The translations under genes and the position numbers were made by a program. A stretch of 10,403 nucleotides of DNA from Hyphomicrobiales bacterium (GTDB lineage Bacteria > Pseudomonadota > Alphaproteobacteria > Rhizobiales > Devosiaceae), in assembly GCA_028290345.1 (NCBI GenBank), contig JAQGKB010000051.1:1-10403 (forward strand). The letters are read 5' to 3'. Positions 6,847-10,403 of this stretch are shown here, in pieces; position 1 is the stretch's first letter; each line of letters opens with the position of its first letter. Under the pieces are notes generated by a model. It was not told the origin of the DNA. It worked only from the letters and a program-made list of their open reading frames with translations, and searched no databases.

Positions 6847-7916
6847 GCTGGTTTTGCCTCTGGTTCGGGTGTTGTCGCAGCAGCCAATGACGCCACGGGA
6901 AAGCGCCGAAGCCCGTCGTTGATCTTGTCGATCAGGCGATTGCGCGACATTTCGTAGGCCAGGCCCAACGCGCTCTTGACGCCGATCTCGTCGGTGCCGC
7001 CGTGGCTCTTGATTACCACGCCATTGAGCCCCAGGAACACAGCGCCGTTGACGGTGCGCGGATCGAGCTTGCGGCGCAGCGCGTTGAGCGCCTGCGTGGC
7101 GAACAACGCCCCGATCTTCGATAGAAGGTTGGCGTTCAGCGCGTTGCGCACATAGGTTCCGACCTGCCGGGCGGTGCCCTCGGCAGTCTTCAGCGCGATA
7201 TTGCCGGTAAAGCCCTCGGTGACCACGACATCGACCGTGCCCTTGCCGATGTCATCGCCTTCGACGAACCCGTGATAGAACAGTCCTGCCCTGCCGCTGG
7301 CATCGCCGAGAATGCGGGCCGCCTCCTTGATGGTATCGAGGCCTTTCACTTCCTCGGTGCCTACGTTGAGCAGGCCGACCGTCGGCTCTTCCTGATCGAA
7401 CAATGCCCGCGCCAGCGCGGCGCCGAGAATGGAAAAATCGACGAGCTGGCGGGCGTCGCCGCCGACTGTCGCGCCCACGTCGAGGACGATGATGTCGGCC
7501 CGCAGCGTCGGCCAGATGGCGGCGAGCGCCGGCCTGGAGACACCCTCCAGCGGCCGCAGGCAAAACGTGGCCATGGCCATCAGCGCGCCGGTATTGCCGC
7601 CGGAGATGGCGACATCGGCTTCACCATCCTTGACCGACTGCAGTGCCGCCCACATCGATGAATTGCCCCTGCCCTTGCGCAGCGCGTTCGACGGCTTGTC
7701 TTCCATAGCGATGACGACATCGCAATGGCGGACGGTCGACACGGGCTTCAGGTCAGAAAACTCATCGAGCAGCGGCTCGAGTTCTTCCTTGCGGCCGTGA
7801 AAGATAAAGCGAATGTTCTTGCGCTCTTTCAGCGCCAGTTGCGCGCCGTGGACCACAACGCGAGGGCCCTTATCGCCGCCCATCGCGTCCACAGAGATTC
7901 TGATCGTTTCGGACAT
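6843..7916 (-). CDS. plsX: phosphate acyltransferase PlsX
   Basis: PlsX turns acyl-ACP into acyl-phosphate at the membrane surface, the donor for PlsY in phosphatidic-acid synthesis. The 357-residue product shows the family blocks in order: DAMGGDKGP (10-18), ISGGNTGALMA (104-114), LDVGA (145-149), GLLNVGTEEVKG (181-192), VTEGFTGNI (232-240), and KSHGGTDE (303-310) near the C-terminus. A short Ala/Pro/Glu tail (345-357) follows. The ATG at 7916 has only a weak ribosome site. It begins 90 nt after the YceD gene and overlaps fabH by 4 nt. In enterobacteria rpmF sits between yceD and plsX; here it is missing. Confidence 0.96.
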
Positions 7917-8006
7917 TTCGGCCTATTGTCTGGGCCCGACGCGAGAGCTTGGTGCCAACATACTCAAACAAGGTGTCGGCGCAAGCCCTGCTGCAACCGC
8001 CGGGGA

Positions 8007-8561
8007 TTAATGCTTGTCGCCGCTGTCTTTCAGCGCTTTGAGGCTTGAGAAAGGCGATTCGATCTCGTCGTCCTTGTCCATCTGCGGCGCATCGACACTG
8101 GCGCCCGGCGCGCGCGGATAGGGATCGATCGCCAGGGCCAGGGTTTCGATGATCAGGTCGGAAAGATCCGCTTCCGGACCGCTGAAGTGATCCGGCGGGT
8201 CGTCTGCGTCTAGGTCGACGAATATCTCGGCGCTGGCGGCCGCGGGACGCGACGCATCAGCCTCGGGGAGGAAGACGCGGTCGACCGCTTCGTCGATCTC
8301 CTGGCGGACCGGCACCAGCGTTACCACACACGGCTGCTCGATCACTGCCCGCAGCCGGCCGAGGACGCGGATGCCGCCGCGGAAGGTCGTTGCGTTGAGC
8401 GTCACGTCCAGCCGTTCGATCGCGCTGATTTCCAGCAATTCGGCCAGCGCCTGGCGCTGTGTCGCATCGGCCGCAAGCTTCAGCTCGCGGCCGGCGGGCG
8501 GGAGATTGTCGATGCGGATGGTGGCATCGAAGATGGGTGCATTCGTTGAATCGTGGCTCAA
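8007..8561 (-). CDS. YceD/DUF177 family protein (23S rRNA accumulation)
   Basis: The product has 184 residues. The family (PF02620) is known in E. coli as YceD and in plants as needed for 23S rRNA build-up, so a role in large-subunit maturation is likely. Seen: the conserved middle LGRLRAVIEQPCVVTLVPV (67-85) with C78, an acidic stretch DLDADDPPDHFSGPEADLSDLIIETLALAIDPYPRAPG (116-153) matching the family's D-L-x(2)-E-x-[IL]-x-L-[AL]-[LI]-x(3)-P block, and the C-terminal PFSSLKALK (170-178). The start is TTG, forming TTGA with the stop of the upstream chaperone gene; no better in-frame start exists, so coupling probably supports the weak codon. plsX follows after 90 nt. Confidence 0.85.
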   Translation of the reverse strand: MSHDSTNAPIFDATIRIDNLPPAGRELKLAADATQRQALAELLEISAIERLDVTLNATTFRGGIRVLGRLRAVIEQPCVVTLVPVRQEIDEAVDRVFLPEADASRPAAASAEIFVDLDADDPPDHFSGPEADLSDLIIETLALAIDPYPRAPGASVDAPQMDKDDEIESPFSSLKALKDSGDKH

Positions 8562-9085
8562 GCCGCAACTCCCAGATCAAGTTTCCCGGAAACGATGGTC
8601 GCAACCGGCTGGCCGGCCAGCACTTGCGCCTCGGCCATCAGGTATCGCGCCAGCGGCTTTGCTCCCGCTATTGCCTCCCCGTCAAGAACATTACGCAGCA
8701 GCACCGCTTCCACCCTGTCGAGATCGTTACTATCGAGCGCTTCGGCAAGGCTGGCCAGCAGCCCGAAGAACAGATTGCCCATCTTCTTGATCTTTTTCGG
8801 CACCGCGAGGTCCCCTGCTCCCATCTCGCGCAGCGACCGGTCCATATCCTTGAAGAACAGGTCGAACACGGCCTGGCTGAAGTCCCGTACCGGCTTCGGT
8901 TCGGTGCGCAAACGGCGGAACAGCAGCGCCATATGCAGGCTGATCATGTCGAATCGTCCGGTCACTGTGTCCGGCACGCCCCATTCGGCGTAGAACCGTG
9001 GCTGCCGGGATTGCGCCACAATGGCGTTGTAGACGGCGAATACCGCCTCGGTGGCAACCTTTTTTCGGAACAAATTCAATATCAT
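8558..9085 (-). CDS. ubiquinol-cytochrome c chaperone (CBP3/UQCC1 family)
   Basis: This 175-residue protein of the family PF03981 in mitochondria helps cytochrome b synthesis and bc1-complex assembly; bacterial members occur in alphaproteobacteria. The hallmark RFYAEWGVPDTVTGRFDMIS (30-49) with the following LHMALLFRRL is present, as is the second block FKDMDRSLREMGAGDLAVPKKIKKM (78-102). There is no signal peptide, so it acts at the cytosolic face. The ATG at 9085 opens a minus-strand unit, divergent from bamE across 185 nt. It overlaps the YceD gene by 4 nt (TTGA). No bc1 gene is in the window, so the functional link is from family knowledge only. Confidence 0.92.
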   Translation of the reverse strand: MILNLFRKKVATEAVFAVYNAIVAQSRQPRFYAEWGVPDTVTGRFDMISLHMALLFRRLRTEPKPVRDFSQAVFDLFFKDMDRSLREMGAGDLAVPKKIKKMGNLFFGLLASLAEALDSNDLDRVEAVLLRNVLDGEAIAGAKPLARYLMAEAQVLAGQPVATIVSGKLDLGVAA

Positions 9086-9238
9086 GGTTGCGCTCGAGGG
9101 TTGATCAATCTAGTGGGGATGAGCAGCGCGGAGGCACCGAAGCCAGCTTGCCATACCAGGCATTTCACGGCTACACATTCCGGCGGCCAAATCTCGGGGC
9201 CGCACATTTTTGGTCGAAGTGCCGCTCTGTTGCGTGCC

Positions 9239-9244
9239 TATAGT
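9239..9244 (+). promoter_or_regulatory. possible -10 box of bamE
   Basis: TATAGT ends 26 nt before the bamE ATG. No good -35 sits 16-18 nt upstream, so support is weak. The 185-nt divergent region 9086-9270 must serve both bamE and the CBP3 gene; I could not find a convincing promoter for the latter. Confidence 0.3.
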
Positions 9245-9270
9245 CGAGAGCCATCGGGAAAGTCAAATTC

Positions 9271-9711
9271 ATGCCTTTGAGTGCTGTTTCCAGACGTGTT
9301 GCGCCTGCAGTGATCGTGATCGCCCTTGGATTGGGGCTTGCAGGGTGCTCGAGCTTCACGACCTTGAAGACGCAGGGTTATGATCTTTCCCAGGATGCGC
9401 TGGCGCAGATCAAGCCGGGACAGAGCCAGCAATTGGTGATCACCGTGCTCGGTACGCCGCAGACCACCAACGATCTCGGCCAGGAAACCGCATACTACTA
9501 CGTCGAGAGCAAGGTCGAGCAGACCGCTTTCGGGATGACCAATGTCAAGGAACGCACCGTTCTCGCGATCTATTTCGACAAGAACAAGCGCGTGAAGGAC
9601 AAAGCGGTCTACGGGCTCAAGGACGGCAGGCCCGTCACCATCGAAACCCGTCGCACGCCTTCGTATGGCGAAGACCGGACCTTTATCGAATCGATCATGA
9701 AGTCGTTCTAG
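9271..9711 (+). CDS. bamE: outer-membrane assembly lipoprotein BamE (SmpA/OmlA)
   Basis: BamE is a small lipoprotein of the BAM complex, which folds beta-barrel proteins into the outer membrane from the periplasmic side. The 146-residue product has a basic N-terminus, a hydrophobic run (11-22) and the lipobox LAGC with lipidated Cys26. Residue 27 is Ser, not Asp, consistent with transfer to the outer membrane. The SmpA/OmlA fold (PF04355) follows: IKPGQSQQLVITVLGTPQTT (47-66), YYYVESK (75-81), and the beta strands TVLAIYFDKNKRVKDKAVYGL (96-116). The C-terminal 30 residues go beyond the fold of shorter homologues. It is the only complete plus-strand gene here, divergent from the CBP3 gene and convergent with nusB. 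Confidence 0.93.
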   Translation: MPLSAVSRRVAPAVIVIALGLGLAGCSSFTTLKTQGYDLSQDALAQIKPGQSQQLVITVLGTPQTTNDLGQETAYYYVESKVEQTAFGMTNVKERTVLAIYFDKNKRVKDKAVYGLKDGRPVTIETRRTPSYGEDRTFIESIMKSF

Positions 9712-9724
9712 GGACGCAACGTTT

Positions 9725-9758
9725 GGCCGTCATTTCGCGCAGGTGGAATGACGCGGCC
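9725..9758. repeat. hairpin behind bamE, possible degenerate REP unit
   Basis: GGCCGTCATT (9725-9734) pairs with AATGAC (9747-9752) and, past a 2-nt bulge, GGCC (9755-9758). It begins 14 nt after the bamE stop. The CGTCATT opening is shared with the REP pair further right, so it may be a decayed member. No U-tract follows. Confidence 0.4.
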
Positions 9759-9811
9759 TCGTGACTGCTACGTTCCGCCTTCGTCGCCGCCAGCGCGCAC
9801 TGCCCCTCGCC

Positions 9812-9844
9812 CAGTCATTGCCCGGTTTATCCGGGCAATCCCGG
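9812..9844 (+). repeat. REP-like palindrome, unit A
   Basis: The arms ATTGCCCGG (9817-9825) and CCGGGCAAT (9831-9839) pair perfectly around TTTAT, flanked by CAGTC on the left and CCCGG on the right. It matches, in opposite orientation, the unit at 9868-9900. GTCAT...CCGG...ATCC palindromes of this kind are widespread in alphaproteobacterial intergenic DNA. It could also stabilise the bamE mRNA end. Confidence 0.75.
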
Positions 9845-9867
9845 AGCACGGCGTTGAGTGCAACAAG

Positions 9868-9900
9868 GCTGGATCACCCGGATGAACCGGGTGATGACGG
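9868..9900 (-). repeat. REP-like palindrome, unit B, inverted relative to unit A
   Basis: The arms ATCACCCGG (9873-9881) and CCGGGTGAT (9887-9895) pair perfectly around ATGAA, flanked by CTGG and GACGG. Read on the minus strand it aligns with unit A over 33 bases. The two differing stem positions on one side are matched by compensating changes on the other. The pair faces inward with 23 nt between, like a bacterial interspersed mosaic element. Confidence 0.75.
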
Positions 9901-9968
9901 TTTCAATTGATAGGCGCAGCCGGGATTGACGATCGGCGCAGGGCACAATGATCGCCAGAGGCCTACCC

Positions 9969-10403
9969 TCAGGCGTTCGGATGCTTCACGTTCCGCACGA
10001 TGGCGTCGAGGACGCCGTTGACGAGGCCGGGGGCGTCGTCAGAGTAGAACGCCTTGGCAATGTCCACATACTCCGTGATCACCACGCGCGCCGGAATGTC
10101 CTGGCGCTTCAGCAGCTCGAACGCGCCGGCGCGCAAGATGGCGCGGAGGGTCGCATCGATCCGGCCGACCGGCCACCCCTCGGTCAGGGCGTTGTCGACC
10201 GTCGGATCGATATCGAGCTGGGCGCGGATGACGCCACGTACGATCTGCTGGAAAAAATCCGCGTCGCCGGGCAAATACTCGTCGCCCTCGATCTCGCGGC
10301 CGAGGTGCAGCGCGCTGAACTGGGCGAGCGTATCCTCGAGCGTCTGCCGCCCGACATCCAGCTGGTAGAGTGCCTGCACCGCGGCGCGACGCGCCGCACC
10401 ACG
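9969..10403 (-). CDS. nusB: transcription antitermination factor NusB, 5' end outside
   Basis: NusB with S10 (NusE) binds boxA RNA in rRNA leaders and prevents early termination. 144 residues are visible; the frame runs off the right edge, and only the first one or two dozen residues should be missing. The visible start RGAARRAAVQALYQLDV is the family's opening helix with its arginine-rich RNA-binding face. YLPGDADFFQQIVRGV (about 44-59), the helix GRIDATLRAILRAGAFELL, and the closing PARVVITEYVDIAKAFYSDDAPGLVNGVLDAI are the standard NusB core. It converges on bamE, with a 257-nt gap of REP-like repeats between. Confidence 0.95.
   Translation of the reverse strand, partial: RGAARRAAVQALYQLDVGRQTLEDTLAQFSALHLGREIEGDEYLPGDADFFQQIVRGVIRAQLDIDPTVDNALTEGWPVGRIDATLRAILRAGAFELLKRQDIPARVVITEYVDIAKAFYSDDAPGLVNGVLDAIVRNVKHPNA

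Overview
The window reads as chromosomal, housekeeping DNA of an alphaproteobacterium, most likely of the order Hyphomicrobiales (Rhizobiales). The reasons are high G+C, the gene set CBP3-YceD(DUF177)-plsX-fabH-ihfA-merR followed by tRNA-Pro, the presence of a bc1-complex chaperone, and small palindromic repeats of a type common in that class. A Devosia-like genus is possible, but that is a guess from protein flavour and gene order; no search was run.

Layout. Bases 1-640 (+) hold the 3' part of an O-antigen ligase/polymerase-like membrane protein. Convergent with it, and sharing its CTAG stop region, is a two-gene minus-strand unit (3431 down to 637): an ABC exporter half-transporter with fused permease and ATPase, then an aminoglycoside-phosphotransferase-fold kinase translationally coupled through a GTGA overlap. 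A 275-base gap follows. Then come a 73-residue membrane protein and tRNA-Pro(GGG), both minus strand, and next a single-domain response regulator. A 370-base non-coding, hairpin-rich stretch separates this from the core cluster.

The core cluster (9085 down to 4923, all minus strand) runs in transcription order: bc1 chaperone CBP3, YceD/DUF177, plsX, fabH, ihfA, merR-family regulator. CBP3-YceD and plsX-fabH each overlap by 4 nt and use a non-ATG start. ihfA appears to have its own promoter just downstream of fabH and is followed 22 nt later by merR. The cluster links respiratory-chain assembly, rRNA/ribosome maturation, initiation of phospholipid and fatty-acid synthesis, and nucleoid architecture.

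Divergent from CBP3 is bamE (+), an outer-membrane assembly lipoprotein. It converges on nusB (-), whose 5' end lies beyond the window. The 257-base bamE/nusB gap holds an inverted pair of REP-like palindromes whose stems differ by compensatory changes.

Nothing here clearly amounts to an undescribed multi-gene system. The best leads are the ABC exporter/kinase pair beside a surface-polysaccharide gene, the structured 370-base gap, the response regulator with a near FAT-GUY motif, the 73-residue membrane protein behind tRNA-Pro, and the REP pair.
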